The position numbers and the translations under genes were made by a program. 64,000 nucleotides of DNA from Microbacterium candidum. Its GTDB lineage: Bacteria > Actinomycetota > Actinomycetes > Actinomycetales > Microbacteriaceae. The number at the start of each line of letters is the position of its first letter. Within the stretch, counting starts at the first letter, position 1. The stretch spans positions 496,001 through 560,000 of the forward strand of contig NZ_JASXSZ010000002.1 in NCBI RefSeq assembly GCF_030315975.1, read 5' to 3'. Below the pieces are notes generated by a model, which was given only the letters and a program-made list of their open reading frames with translations, did no database searches and had not been told where the DNA came from. Positions 26,493-35,349 of this stretch are shown piece by piece.

Positions 26493-27251
26493 TCAGGCGA
26501 TGCCGCCCCCGTCGACGACGAGGGCCGAGCCCGTCACGTAGGAGGAGTCGTCGCTCGCGAGCCACAGGACCGCGGCCGCGATCTCGCTCGGCTGCCCCAT
26601 GCGCTGCAGCGGACGGTCGGCGGCCTCGGCGAGGAAGCCGGCCTGGTCCTGGCCGAGCTGACGGGCCTCGTCGCGCAGCATCCCGGTGTCGACGTCGCCC
26701 GGGTTGACCGAGTTCACGCGGATGCCCTGCGGCCCGTGGTCGATCGCGAGCGCGCGGGTCATGTTGACGACGGCGCCCTTCGAGGCGCAGTACGAGATCG
26801 CCTGACCGCCGCCCTTCAGACCCCAGCCGGAACCCGTGTTGACGATCGAGCCGCCGCCGGCGGCCGCCATGATCGGCACGACGTGCTTGCACATGAGGAA
26901 GATCGCTCGGACGTTCACGCCGAACACGCGGTCCCACTCCTCGACGGAGGTCTCGACGGCCGTCGTGCGGCGGATGATGCCGGCGTTGTTGAAGACGACA
27001 TCGACCCCTCCGAACTGCTCGACCGCGGTCTGCACGACGCGCTCGATGTCCGGCTCGCTCGACACATCGGCGGCGACGGCGATCGCGGTGCCGCCGGCGG
27101 CGCGGATCTCCTCGGCGACGGCCTCGGCCGCATCCCCGTTCAGGTCGACGACGGCGACCGCCGCGCCCTCCGCTGCGAATGCGAGCGACGTGGCGCGGCC
27201 GATGCCGCCCGCGCCGCCGGTGACGATGGCCTTCTTGCCTTCAAGACGCAT
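26493..27251 (-). CDS. SDR-family oxidoreductase, last gene of the GH42/gcvP operon
   Basis: This 252-aa classical SDR has TGGAGGIGRATSLAF, NNAG and YCASK (catalytic Tyr/Lys). ATG 27251 is preceded by AGGAGA and overlaps the end of the upstream NAD-kinase-like gene by 11 nt, so translation is probably coupled. It is the last of five closely packed genes that begin with GH42. The sequence does not tell the substrate; a sugar alcohol or glycine-derived aldehyde would fit the neighbours, but that is inference. Confidence 0.9.
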   Translation of the reverse strand: MRLEGKKAIVTGGAGGIGRATSLAFAAEGAAVAVVDLNGDAAEAVAEEIRAAGGTAIAVAADVSSEPDIERVVQTAVEQFGGVDVVFNNAGIIRRTTAVETSVEEWDRVFGVNVRAIFLMCKHVVPIMAAAGGGSIVNTGSGWGLKGGGQAISYCASKGAVVNMTRALAIDHGPQGIRVNSVNPGDVDTGMLRDEARQLGQDQAGFLAEAADRPLQRMGQPSEIAAAVLWLASDDSSYVTGSALVVDGGGIA

Positions 27252-28587
27252 GGTTCTCCTCCATGAGTTCGGGTGCGTGGACAGGATAAAGACTGGATGC
27301 GGCGGCCCCGGTGACGACGCGGACGAACCCCGCGAGCGCCGCATCCACCGCCAGGTCGCCGGTGTCGACGAGGAGCGCGCGTCCGCGCAGGTCGACGAGT
27401 TTCGATTCGGGGGCGACGACGAGGAGAGGCCCACGTCCGTCGGGCCCGTCGCCGAGCGCGCGCAGGACGCGCGCCGACAGCTGCTGGTTGCCGCGGCCGA
27501 GGAGGAACCCCTGGCCGCCGATCACGGAGACGACGGCCTGTGCGGGGCCCTCCGCGATCTCATCGAGGAGCTGCTGCTCCGAGGCAGCGGACAGGACCAG
27601 CTCGCCATCGAGCACGACGTCGACGCCGAGCGGGGTCTTCTCGACACCGAGCGCACGGGCGAGCTCCGCCATCGTGCCGCCGGGGCCGAGAAGGTAGCGC
27701 ACGCCGGGCCGGAGCATGGATGCGGCTCCCCGCGCGGCAGCGGCGACCGCATCCTTCTCGTCCGTGGGTGTCGGGGCCTTGCGGGCCTGCGTCCGTCCCG
27801 CACGATAGGGGACGTTCATAAGCGCGTACAGCCGCGGCTCGACGCGGGCGCGCCGCATGGCCGCCTCGTCGATGTCGAGCACCTCGCGCTGCTGCCCGGG
27901 AAGGTCGCCGTCGAGCCACGCCGCCGCGAGCCCGCCCGCCGCACGCGGGCTCACCGCGAACACGGGCGAGTACATCTTGACCCCGGCGGGGATGCCGAGC
28001 GCGGCGACCGTCCCCCGCTGGTCGTTGAGCGAGGGAGCGCCTGCGCCCACGTGCCGGTCGTTGAGCGAGCGAGCAGTGCCCACGCGGCGGTCGTTGAGCG
28101 AGCGAGCAGCGCCCACGTGCCGGTCGTTGAGTGAGCGAAGCGAGTCGAAACGCAGTGAGTTTCCGAGATCGGCTTGCGACGTTTCGTCTCGCTGGCGCTC
28201 GCTCAACGGCCCGGATGGGTGCCAGAGACCGGCGGCGACGTCGCGGGCGGTCCCGTCGCCACCTGCGAAGAGAATCAGGGTCGCCCCAGCCGCGACCAAC
28301 GCGCGGGTCGCAGCCGTCGTATCGGCCGAAGAGGTCGGGTCGCCCGGCTCGAAGACGACGACCGCCTCCAACCCGGCGGCGCGGACCGCATCCTCCCCCA
28401 TCGCCCCCGCCGCCGTCAGCACGGTCGTGCCGACGGGCAGCGACCCGAGCGCGAGCGCGGCACGCGCCGACGCGCGCGCCGACGCACCACGGGCGAGCGC
28501 CGAGCGCTGCACGTCTGCGCCGTCGGAGCCGGCGAGGCCCGCGGGCCCGCCGACTCCGGCGATCGGGTTGACGATGAGTCCGAGCAT
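27241..28587 (-). CDS. ATP-NAD-kinase-like protein with an in-frame repeat insertion
   Basis: This 448-aa protein shows the ATP-NAD-kinase-like/AcoX family fold: GLIVNPIAGVGGPAGLAGSD at the N-terminus and FAGGDGTARDVA (GGDGT motif, about residues 107-118). Between residue ~123 and ~191 a stretch with repeated SLNDRHVGA units interrupts the motif that in relatives runs straight into LGIPAGVKMYS. The DNA there is the palindromic repeat at 28020-28207, inserted in frame. The insert seems to be a flexible loop; whether activity survives is unknown. ATG 28587 lies 4 bp after the gcvPB stop. Confidence 0.82.
   Translation of the reverse strand: MLGLIVNPIAGVGGPAGLAGSDGADVQRSALARGASARASARAALALGSLPVGTTVLTAAGAMGEDAVRAAGLEAVVVFEPGDPTSSADTTAATRALVAAGATLILFAGGDGTARDVAAGLWHPSGPLSERQRDETSQADLGNSLRFDSLRSLNDRHVGAARSLNDRRVGTARSLNDRHVGAGAPSLNDQRGTVAALGIPAGVKMYSPVFAVSPRAAGGLAAAWLDGDLPGQQREVLDIDEAAMRRARVEPRLYALMNVPYRAGRTQARKAPTPTDEKDAVAAAARGAASMLRPGVRYLLGPGGTMAELARALGVEKTPLGVDVVLDGELVLSAASEQQLLDEIAEGPAQAVVSVIGGQGFLLGRGNQQLSARVLRALGDGPDGRGPLLVVAPESKLVDLRGRALLVDTGDLAVDAALAGFVRVVTGAAASSLYPVHAPELMEENHAS
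28020..28207. repeat. Palindromic intergenic repeat element inserted in a coding sequence
   Basis: GGTCGTTGAG occurs at 28020, 28056, 28089 and 28122, spaced 36, 33 and 33 bp (multiples of three). The last copy opens an inverted repeat: GTTGAGTGAGCGAAGCGAG (28126-28144) is complemented, with small differences, by the end of the element near 28180-28207. This is the style of intergenic repeats in Micrococcales; here it lies in frame inside the NAD-kinase-like gene. Confidence 0.75.
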
Positions 28588-28591
28588 CGGG

Positions 28592-30178
28592 TCAGGCCGC
28601 AGCGTCGACCGGGAGCTCGCCGAAGTACTTCCGGCGGTAGGCGCGCCACGTGATGGCCCAGCGCTCCGGGTCGTCGAGGTCGTCGTGGTGCGTGTGGTGC
28701 ACGGTCTGGTTGTGCGGCGCGGTGCGCACGACCTCGGGCTCCTCCCGCGCCTCGCGGGCGACCTCGGCGAGCGCGGCGACGTATTCGTCGATCTCGGCCT
28801 TCGAGTACGACTCCGTGGGCTCGAGCGTGAACGGCTGCGGGACGACGTACGGGTGGTGGCTCGTCCAGTAGTGCATGCCGAAGTCCGTCATGCGGATGCC
28901 GATCTCCTCCGACGAGATGCCGGTCTCCTCGAACAGCTCCTGCCACGAGTAGCGCACCTGCTCGATGCGGCGGCGGCCCTCGGCGTACGGCGCGGAGGCC
29001 CCGGGGATGTCGGTGACCTTCTTCAGCAGGTAGTTGTTGTTGAGCACGGCGATCTCGGCGACCGCGCGCAGGCCCGCCGCTCCGAGCGCCATGGTCCACG
29101 CGTACGCACGGACGATGTTCGGGATGACGCCGTGGAACGGCGCCACCGACCCGATCGACAGCTCGCCGCCCTCGCGCACCGAGAACACGCCGTCCTCGTT
29201 CACGACGCGCGGCCCCGGGAGGAACGGCGCGAGCGCAGCGGACACCGCGTTCGCCCCCGCACCCGGGCCGCCGCACGCGTGCGGAGTCGAGAACGTCTTG
29301 TGCAGGTTGAAGTGGCAGACGTCGAAGCCGGCGTCGCGGGCGCGCGTGATCCCGAGGATGCCGTTCGCGTTGGCCTGGTCGTACGAGGCGAGCGCGCCGA
29401 CGGCGTGCGCAGCATCCACCCACTCCTTGATCGCCGGGTTGTAGATGCCGGTGTCCTCGGGGTTCGTGACCATGATCGCCGCGGTGCGCGGGGAGAGCGC
29501 CGCCTTGAGGGCCGCGAGGTCGGGGTAGCCGTCGGCATCCGGGTACACCGTGATGACGTCGTAGCCGGCCGCCTTCGCCGCCGCCGCGTTGGAGGGGTGG
29601 CTGAAGATCGTCGTGATCACCTCGCGGCGCTGCTCGGCCTCGCCGTTCGCCTCGTGGTACGCGCGGATCATCGCGATGTTCGACCAGATGGCCGCAGACC
29701 CGCCCTGTGTGTGCAGCGACACCTCGTCCATGCCCGAGATCTCGGCGATCATGCGCTCCATGCGCCACACGATCTCGAGCACGCCCTGCGCATCGGCCGG
29801 GTCCTGGAGCGGGTGCATCGCCGTGAGCTGCGGGGTGCCGATCAGCTGGTCGTTCACCTTGGGCGAGTACTTCATGGTGCACGTGCCCTGGCCGATGTCG
29901 ACGTTGAAGTCGGCACCGAGGTTCTCCTGCGACAGGCGCAGGTAGTGCTTCAGCACGCGCTGCTGACCCATCTCGGGCAGCGCGGGCGCCGACGCGCGGC
30001 GCATCCCCGCGGGAAGCGAGCCGAGCACGTCGCCGACCGCCACGCGGACGCCCGATTCGATCGGAGTGACGAGCACGCCGCGCTCGCCCGGGGTGGACAG
30101 CTCGAAGACGATCGGCTCGTCCCAGCTCGCCTGGTGGAATCGCCGGATGGCCGGCTTGGGTGCGACGGGGAGGCTCAT
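28592..30178 (-). CDS. gcvPB: Glycine dehydrogenase (decarboxylating) subunit 2
   Basis: This 528-aa PLP enzyme is the second half of the split P-protein, which decarboxylates glycine and passes the aminomethyl group to lipoylated H-protein. The Schiff-base lysine lies in HFNLHKTFSTPHACGGPG, and the N-terminal strand GSCTMKYSPK-like motif (QGTCTMKYSPKVND) is present. Length is normal. ATG 30178 overlaps the gcvPA stop by the ATGA pattern. Only P-protein genes are here; gcvT and gcvH are absent from the window, so the partners lie elsewhere or the complex has another use. Confidence 0.95.
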   Translation of the reverse strand: MSLPVAPKPAIRRFHQASWDEPIVFELSTPGERGVLVTPIESGVRVAVGDVLGSLPAGMRRASAPALPEMGQQRVLKHYLRLSQENLGADFNVDIGQGTCTMKYSPKVNDQLIGTPQLTAMHPLQDPADAQGVLEIVWRMERMIAEISGMDEVSLHTQGGSAAIWSNIAMIRAYHEANGEAEQRREVITTIFSHPSNAAAAKAAGYDVITVYPDADGYPDLAALKAALSPRTAAIMVTNPEDTGIYNPAIKEWVDAAHAVGALASYDQANANGILGITRARDAGFDVCHFNLHKTFSTPHACGGPGAGANAVSAALAPFLPGPRVVNEDGVFSVREGGELSIGSVAPFHGVIPNIVRAYAWTMALGAAGLRAVAEIAVLNNNYLLKKVTDIPGASAPYAEGRRRIEQVRYSWQELFEETGISSEEIGIRMTDFGMHYWTSHHPYVVPQPFTLEPTESYSKAEIDEYVAALAEVAREAREEPEVVRTAPHNQTVHHTHHDDLDDPERWAITWRAYRRKYFGELPVDAAA

Positions 30179-31563
30179 GCGTTCTGCTCCTCAAGGATGT
30201 GCGAAGTGGATGCGGTGACCCGCTCGAGAGCGGCGGCCAGCCGGTCGATATCGGCTTGCGAGGTCATATCGGTGACGCACACGAGGAGCGTGCGCTCCCC
30301 GACCGCGACACCGGGCTCGATGCCCTCGGCGCGGAGCGCCCGGATGACGTCGGAGGCGCCGACGGGAAGAGTCACGGTGAACTCGCGCAGGTGCAGCGCG
30401 CCGTCGCCGAGCTCGACGCCGGGGATCGCCGCGAGCGCCTGCTGCGCGTAGCGGGTGCGCGCGAGCAGCAGCTCGCCGAGCTCCGCCATCCCCTGCGGCC
30501 CCATGAGGGAGAGGTAGACGCCTGCGGCGATGCCCCACAGGGCTGCGGCCGTGCCGACCCATTCCTTGCCCTCTTCGCGCAGCGCGAAGGACGTCCGCTC
30601 GTAGGCGACGTCGCCGAAGCCGTACTCGCCGGGCACGTCGGTCGAGGCGAGGCCGAACAGGCGCGACGGCATCTCCATGACGAACCGCGGGTCGTCGTGG
30701 ACCGCGATGAATCCGCCGTGCGCGCCGCCGTACCACTGGTGCAGGCCGAGCGACTGGATGTCGCCGGTCACGATGTCCGCGCCGTGCAGCGACGGCGGGG
30801 TCAGCACGCCGTAGCCGATCGGGTCGGTGCCGACGACGAGGACGGCGCCGACCGCGTGGGCGGCGTCGGCGAGCTCCCGGATGCGGGTCTCCACGGCCCC
30901 CGAGAAGCTCGGCGTCTCGACCCACACCGCGGCGACATCGTCGCCGAGGCGCGCGGCGACGGCCGCCGCATCCGCCGTTCCGTCGACCGTCGGGACGATC
31001 TCGAGGTCGATGTGGTGACGGACGTAGTCGTGCACCTTCGAGTACTTCGCGGGCAGCACATCGCTCGCGACGAGCACGCGGCGGCGCCCCGTGAGGCGGC
31101 CCGACATCGTGAGCCCGGTCGAGGTGGCCTGGTAGCCGTCGTACACGGGGACGTTCACGACATCCATCGCCAGGAGCTCCGCCATGAGCGACTGGTACTG
31201 GAACAGCGCCTGGAAGCGACCGTGGTCCTCGTACGGCTCGCCCGCGTACGCGGTCAGGAACTCGCTGCGGTTGATCACCTCGTCGACGACGGCCGGCACG
31301 TAGTGGTTGTAGGTGCCCGCGCCGAGGAAGCTCAGGCGCTCGTCGGTCGACCGGTTCTTGGCGAGCACGCCGCGGACGTGCCGCGCGAGGTCCTGCTCGG
31401 CGAGCAGCGGCGCGGGCAGGTCGAGCGGACGGTCCAGGCGCAGCTCTGCCGGGACGTCCGCGTAGAACTCCTCCACGGATGCGGCGCCCACGGCCGCGAG
31501 CATCGCGGCCTTGACGTCGGGGGCGGTGTTCGGGATGTACGGGTGGACGAATGGTTCGCTCAC
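30175..31563 (-). CDS. gcvPA: Glycine dehydrogenase (decarboxylating) subunit 1
   Basis: This 462-aa subunit is the N-terminal half of the P-protein; it contributes to the active site but lacks the PLP lysine. Family signatures include YDGYQATSTGLTMSGRLTGR, FLGAGTYNHYVPAVVDEV and GYGVLTPPSLHGADIVTGD. GTG 31563 overlaps the GH42 stop as GTGA, so translation is coupled to the beta-galactosidase gene, an unusual pairing. gcvPB follows with an ATGA overlap. The two subunits are expected to form one enzyme. Confidence 0.95.
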   Translation of the reverse strand: MSEPFVHPYIPNTAPDVKAAMLAAVGAASVEEFYADVPAELRLDRPLDLPAPLLAEQDLARHVRGVLAKNRSTDERLSFLGAGTYNHYVPAVVDEVINRSEFLTAYAGEPYEDHGRFQALFQYQSLMAELLAMDVVNVPVYDGYQATSTGLTMSGRLTGRRRVLVASDVLPAKYSKVHDYVRHHIDLEIVPTVDGTADAAAVAARLGDDVAAVWVETPSFSGAVETRIRELADAAHAVGAVLVVGTDPIGYGVLTPPSLHGADIVTGDIQSLGLHQWYGGAHGGFIAVHDDPRFVMEMPSRLFGLASTDVPGEYGFGDVAYERTSFALREEGKEWVGTAAALWGIAAGVYLSLMGPQGMAELGELLLARTRYAQQALAAIPGVELGDGALHLREFTVTLPVGASDVIRALRAEGIEPGVAVGERTLLVCVTDMTSQADIDRLAAALERVTASTSHILEEQNA

Positions 31564-33638
31564 GACAGCCTTTCCGGTGCGAGGGTGATGAACGGGGCGT
31601 GCTCGGCCCGCGCCATGGCGAGGACCGCGACGCCGAAGCGCTCGAGGGTCAGAGGAGATGCGGCGGTGCCGCCGGTGATGAGGTCGCGAGCGCCCGCGGG
31701 CACCTCGACCGAGATGGGGGCGTGCCCGTGGTTGAGCACGAACGTGTAATCGGTGTCGTCGCTGGAGCGCGTCACGGCCTCGAGGTGCACGTCGACGCGG
31801 TCGCGGGCCGGGAGCCCCGCCTCGGTGAGCGCGTCGCGCAGCACGGCGACGAGTCCGTCGTCGTCGAGCACGCAGCTGACGTACCACGCGGATCCCGCGC
31901 CGACAGGGCGCGAGGTGACCGCCGGAAGGCCGGCGAGCTCTCCGCTCGCGTACGAGCCGCGCACCTCGGTGCCGTCGAGCGCCTCGATCCACTCGCCCCA
32001 GATGGGGCTGTCGTAGGCGCGGCCGCCGTACGCGACGATCTCGGCGAGGCCGTCGTTCACCGGCCACTGCTCGTCGACCTCGACGCCGAGGAGCCCCCGG
32101 AACGGACCGGGCGCGCCGCCGTCGTGCACCTTCTCGGTGTCGTCGACGACCCCGGAGAAGGGGCCGACGACGACCGTGCCACCCGCGTCGGCGAAAGCGG
32201 TGAGGGCCGCCGCCTGGGCGGCATCCGCGATGTAGAGGTTCGGCACGACGACGACGTCGTAGCGGTCGAACGGACCGGTGGCCTTGACCGCGTCGACGGG
32301 GTGGCCGAGGAGGTAGAGCGCACGCTGCCACGCGCGGGCCTGCCGCGCCCAGTTCAGGCGCTGCGAAGGAAGCGACTCGACCGCGCTCGATCCCCACCAC
32401 GAGTCCCAGTCCACGACGAGGGCGACACGCGAGCGCACGCGCGTGCCGCGCACCTCTTCGAGGCGCTGGAGCTCGAGGCCGAGGGCCTTCGTCTCCTGGA
32501 ACGACCGCGAATCCTCACCGCGGTGGCCGAGCATCGAGGAGTGGAACTTCTCCTGGCCGTACTTGGCTTGGCGCCACTGGAAGAACATGACGGCATCCGA
32601 TCCGTGCGCGACGGCCTGCAGGCTCTCCACGCGGATCTTGCCGGGCCCCTTCGGCACGTTGATGTCGCGCCAGCTCGTCCCGCTCGCGGACGACTCGAGC
32701 AGCAGCCAGGGCCGTCCGCCCTTGAGCGAGCGCATGAGGCCGTAGTTGAGCGCCGCACCGACGTGCGAGATCGGGTCGGCCGGGTCGGGATATGCGTCGT
32801 CGGTCACGACGTCCTCGCGCTCGGCGAACTCCCAGTAGTCGAGGTCGCGGAACATGCTCATGAAGTTCGTCGTGACCGCGATGTCGGGAGTGACGTCGCG
32901 GAGCACGTCGATCTCGAGCTGGAAGAGCTCCAGCATCGCATCCGATGAGAAGCGCTCGAAGTCGAGGAGCTGGGTCGGGTTGATCGGCCCCGGCGCCTTC
33001 CTCGGCGCCTCGATGTGGTCCCACGACGTGTAGCGCTGGCCCCACACGTTCACGCCCCACGCCTCGTTGAGGCCGTCGAGGTCGCCGTAGCGGTCCTTCA
33101 GCCACCGGCGGAAGTGCGCTGCCGACTCGGGGCACCAGCAGCGTGAGACATGGTCGCCGTACTCGTTCGAGATGTGCCACATCGCAAGACCCGGATGCTC
33201 CCCGTACCGCTCCGCCATCGCGCGGGTCATACGGGCGACGTTCTCGCGCCACACCGGCGAGCTCGGGCAGTAGACCTGGCGGGAGCCGAACTCCAGACGG
33301 TGGCCGTCCGCATCCATCGGCATCATCTCGGGATGCGCGCGCAGCAGCCAGCTCGGCGGGGTCGCCGTGGCCGTGGCCAGGTCGATCGCGATGCCGTTCT
33401 CGTGGAGGAGATCGAGGATGCGGTCGAGCCAGCCCCAGTCGTAGACGCCGGGCTCGGGCTCGAGCTGCGGCCAGCTGAAGATCGGCAGGCTCACCATGTT
33501 GACCCCGGCCTCGCGCATGAGGCGCATGTCTTCGGCCCAGACCTCTTCCGACCACTGGTCGGGGTTGTAGTCGCCGCCGTAGGCGAGCGCCTCCAGGCGG
33601 ACGGCGCGGGGGGTGTCCACCGCGGGGTTGTCAGACAC
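31560..33638 (-). CDS. Beta-galactosidase, glycoside hydrolase family 42
   Basis: This 692-aa GH42 enzyme cleaves beta-galactosides from the non-reducing end, in the cytoplasm (no signal peptide). The acid/base Glu is about residue 159 in WHISNEYG and the nucleophile Glu about 315 in LLLESSASG. A cysteine cluster (CWCP) after the acid/base fits the zinc-binding GH42 type. GTG 33638 has AGGAG 7 nt upstream. A GntR-type palindrome (33689-33698) lies 50 bp before the start. It opens an operon with gcvPA, gcvPB, an NAD-kinase-like gene and an SDR; ABC importer genes lie nearby. Confidence 0.95.
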   Translation of the reverse strand: MSDNPAVDTPRAVRLEALAYGGDYNPDQWSEEVWAEDMRLMREAGVNMVSLPIFSWPQLEPEPGVYDWGWLDRILDLLHENGIAIDLATATATPPSWLLRAHPEMMPMDADGHRLEFGSRQVYCPSSPVWRENVARMTRAMAERYGEHPGLAMWHISNEYGDHVSRCWCPESAAHFRRWLKDRYGDLDGLNEAWGVNVWGQRYTSWDHIEAPRKAPGPINPTQLLDFERFSSDAMLELFQLEIDVLRDVTPDIAVTTNFMSMFRDLDYWEFAEREDVVTDDAYPDPADPISHVGAALNYGLMRSLKGGRPWLLLESSASGTSWRDINVPKGPGKIRVESLQAVAHGSDAVMFFQWRQAKYGQEKFHSSMLGHRGEDSRSFQETKALGLELQRLEEVRGTRVRSRVALVVDWDSWWGSSAVESLPSQRLNWARQARAWQRALYLLGHPVDAVKATGPFDRYDVVVVPNLYIADAAQAAALTAFADAGGTVVVGPFSGVVDDTEKVHDGGAPGPFRGLLGVEVDEQWPVNDGLAEIVAYGGRAYDSPIWGEWIEALDGTEVRGSYASGELAGLPAVTSRPVGAGSAWYVSCVLDDDGLVAVLRDALTEAGLPARDRVDVHLEAVTRSSDDTDYTFVLNHGHAPISVEVPAGARDLITGGTAASPLTLERFGVAVLAMARAEHAPFITLAPERLS

Positions 33639-33688
33639 AGCGGCTCCTCTCCGAGTCAGGGCTGTACAAGAACACTGTCCAATGTATT

Positions 33689-33698
33689 CTGTATACAG
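33689..33698. promoter_or_regulatory. GntR operator, site 1 (between GH42 and gntR)
   Basis: CTGTATACAG is a perfect palindrome, inside a longer AT-rich stretch (33683-33700), in the divergent region between the GH42 gene and the GntR gene. It fits the GntR/FCD half-site pattern (GTAT-AC type) and could control both genes. Confidence 0.6.
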
Positions 33699-33761
33699 TA
33701 AGCGTAAGGCTGATGCCGCACGAGGTCAAGCCCTAGGCTGACCGCACAGGTTAGGACGAAT

Positions 33762-34418
33762 ATGGCGATCGAACGCAAGAATCTGCGCTCCCAGGTGCGC
33801 GACGAGCTGCTCGCAAGGATGCGGGCGGGCGTCGTGGAGCCGGGCGAGGGCATCAACGAGGTGCAGCTCGCCGCCGAGCTGGGCGTCAGCCGCACCCCCC
33901 TCCGCGAAGCGCTCATCGCGCTCGAGAGCGAAGGGCAGATCGAGAGCGAGAACGGCAAGGGCTTCCGCTTCGTCCCGCTCTCCAAGAGCGAGTTCGAGGA
34001 GCTCGCCCCGATCATGGCGGCGCTCGAGGGCCTCGCCCTCGAGGTGACGCCCCGCCAGGCGCTGCCGGGCATCGGCGCACAGCTCGCGAAGCTCGCCGCG
34101 GAGTTCGATCAGGAGCTCGTGGAGCACTCGCTCGTCGTCACCAAGGACGACGAATGGCATCACCTCATGCTCAGCGCGTGCCCCAACGCGCGTCTGCTCG
34201 AGATGATCGAGAGCGTCCGCGGCGCCATCCATCGCTACGAGTCCCTCCTCGTCCCCAACGACGCGACGATCGAGCGGACCGCCGCCGAGCACGCTGAGGT
34301 CGCCCGCTGCCTCATCGACGGCGACATCCGCGGCGCGGTCGCCGCGCTGCGCGTCAACTGGATGCACGGCACCCAGCGCATCCTCGACAACGCATCGAGC
34401 CCCTACTTCACGGCCTGA
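33762..34418 (+). CDS. GntR/FadR-family transcriptional regulator with FCD domain
   Basis: This 218-aa regulator has an N-terminal winged HTH (GEGINEVQLAAELGVSRTPL, then REALIALESEGQIE) and a C-terminal all-helical FCD ligand-binding domain. FCD members usually bind organic acids or sugar acids with a metal ion; here sugar-locus neighbours suggest a carbohydrate-derived ligand. Translation starts at ATG 33762. Matching palindromes lie before three promoters in the locus (33689, 37633, 42652), so this protein is the best candidate regulator. Autoregulation is likely because site 1 lies in its own upstream region. Confidence 0.9.
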   Translation: MAIERKNLRSQVRDELLARMRAGVVEPGEGINEVQLAAELGVSRTPLREALIALESEGQIESENGKGFRFVPLSKSEFEELAPIMAALEGLALEVTPRQALPGIGAQLAKLAAEFDQELVEHSLVVTKDDEWHHLMLSACPNARLLEMIESVRGAIHRYESLLVPNDATIERTAAEHAEVARCLIDGDIRGAVAALRVNWMHGTQRILDNASSPYFTA

Positions 34419-34429
34419 GAGCCGGCACC

Positions 34430-34468
34430 GGTGAAGGGCTGACGGCAGGTCGCCGTCAGCCCTTCACC
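34430..34468. terminator. Bidirectional terminator that includes the end of a permease gene
   Basis: GGTGAAGGGCTGACGGC (34430-34446) pairs perfectly with 34452-34468 over 5 nt. The permease stop codon (34456-34458) lies inside the right arm, so the final codons are part of the hairpin. It also ends the converging gntR transcript. Confidence 0.85.
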
Positions 34469-35349
34469 GCTCCGCCGAGGAGCCCCGCGACGAACTGCTT
34501 CTGGAACACGAGGAAGAGCACGAACAGCGGCAGCGTCGCCAGCAGCGAGCCGAGCATGAGCCCGGAGTAGTCCACGTGCGTGGCTCCGACCATCGTGTTC
34601 AGCGCCACCGGGACCGTGTACTTGTCCTCCGTGTTCAGCATGAGCAGCGGCCAGATGAACGAGTTCCACTGGCTGATGAACGTGTAGATCACGAGCGCGG
34701 CGATCTGCGGCCGCGCCACCGGCAGCACGATCCGGTAGAAGGTGCGCAGCTCCGACGCACCGTCGATGCGTGCGGCCTCGATGAGCGTCGTCGGGAAGTC
34801 CTGGAAGCCCTGCCGCATCAGGAAGATGCCGAAGGCGTTGGCGAGGAACGGGATGATGAGCGCCTGATACGTGTCGATCCATCCGGCGTTGGCCATCATC
34901 TGGAACAGCGGCACGAGCAGCACCTGCATCGGGATCATCATCGTGATGAGGATCACCGCCATCAGCACCCCGCTGCCGCGGAACCGGTAGGTCGCGAGGC
35001 CGTAGCCGCACATGATGCTCACGATCGAGCTGAAGACCGTGTAGACGATCGCGACGAGGAGGCTGTTCAGCATCACCTGGCCGAAGTTCGTCGTCTCCTG
35101 CAGGCGCGCGAGATTCACCCAGAACTCGCCGCCGGGCAGGATGGGCAGCGGGGTCGCGAACAGATCCGACGTCTTGTGCGTCGAGGCGACCACCATCCAC
35201 AGGAACGGGACGAGGGCGAGGAGGCTCGCGACGACGAGCACGATGTAGACCGGCGACTGCAGGATGACGCGCCGCAGCCCGCTCTCGCGGCCCGATGCCG
35301 GCACCTCGCTCCGCCGCGAGCGACCGGTGACGATGAGCTGGGTGGTCAT
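34456..35349 (-). CDS. Carbohydrate ABC transporter permease (MalG-like), operon A
   Basis: This 297-aa inner-membrane protein has six hydrophobic segments and the EAA loop (LIEAARIDGASELRTFYRIV), which docks the ATPase. It belongs to the second permease type (MalG-like) of sugar importers. ATG 35349 overlaps the upstream permease stop by ATGA, showing tight coupling. It is the last gene of operon A; its stop lies within a terminator. The ATPase subunit is not in the window. Confidence 0.92.
   Translation of the reverse strand: MTTQLIVTGRSRRSEVPASGRESGLRRVILQSPVYIVLVVASLLALVPFLWMVVASTHKTSDLFATPLPILPGGEFWVNLARLQETTNFGQVMLNSLLVAIVYTVFSSIVSIMCGYGLATYRFRGSGVLMAVILITMMIPMQVLLVPLFQMMANAGWIDTYQALIIPFLANAFGIFLMRQGFQDFPTTLIEAARIDGASELRTFYRIVLPVARPQIAALVIYTFISQWNSFIWPLLMLNTEDKYTVPVALNTMVGATHVDYSGLMLGSLLATLPLFVLFLVFQKQFVAGLLGGAVKG

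Noticed and set aside
28020..28135. Regularly spaced GGTCGTTGAG copies resembling a CRISPR array
   Set aside because: The repeats are short, lie inside a coding sequence, are not separated by unique spacers of usual length, and no cas gene is near.
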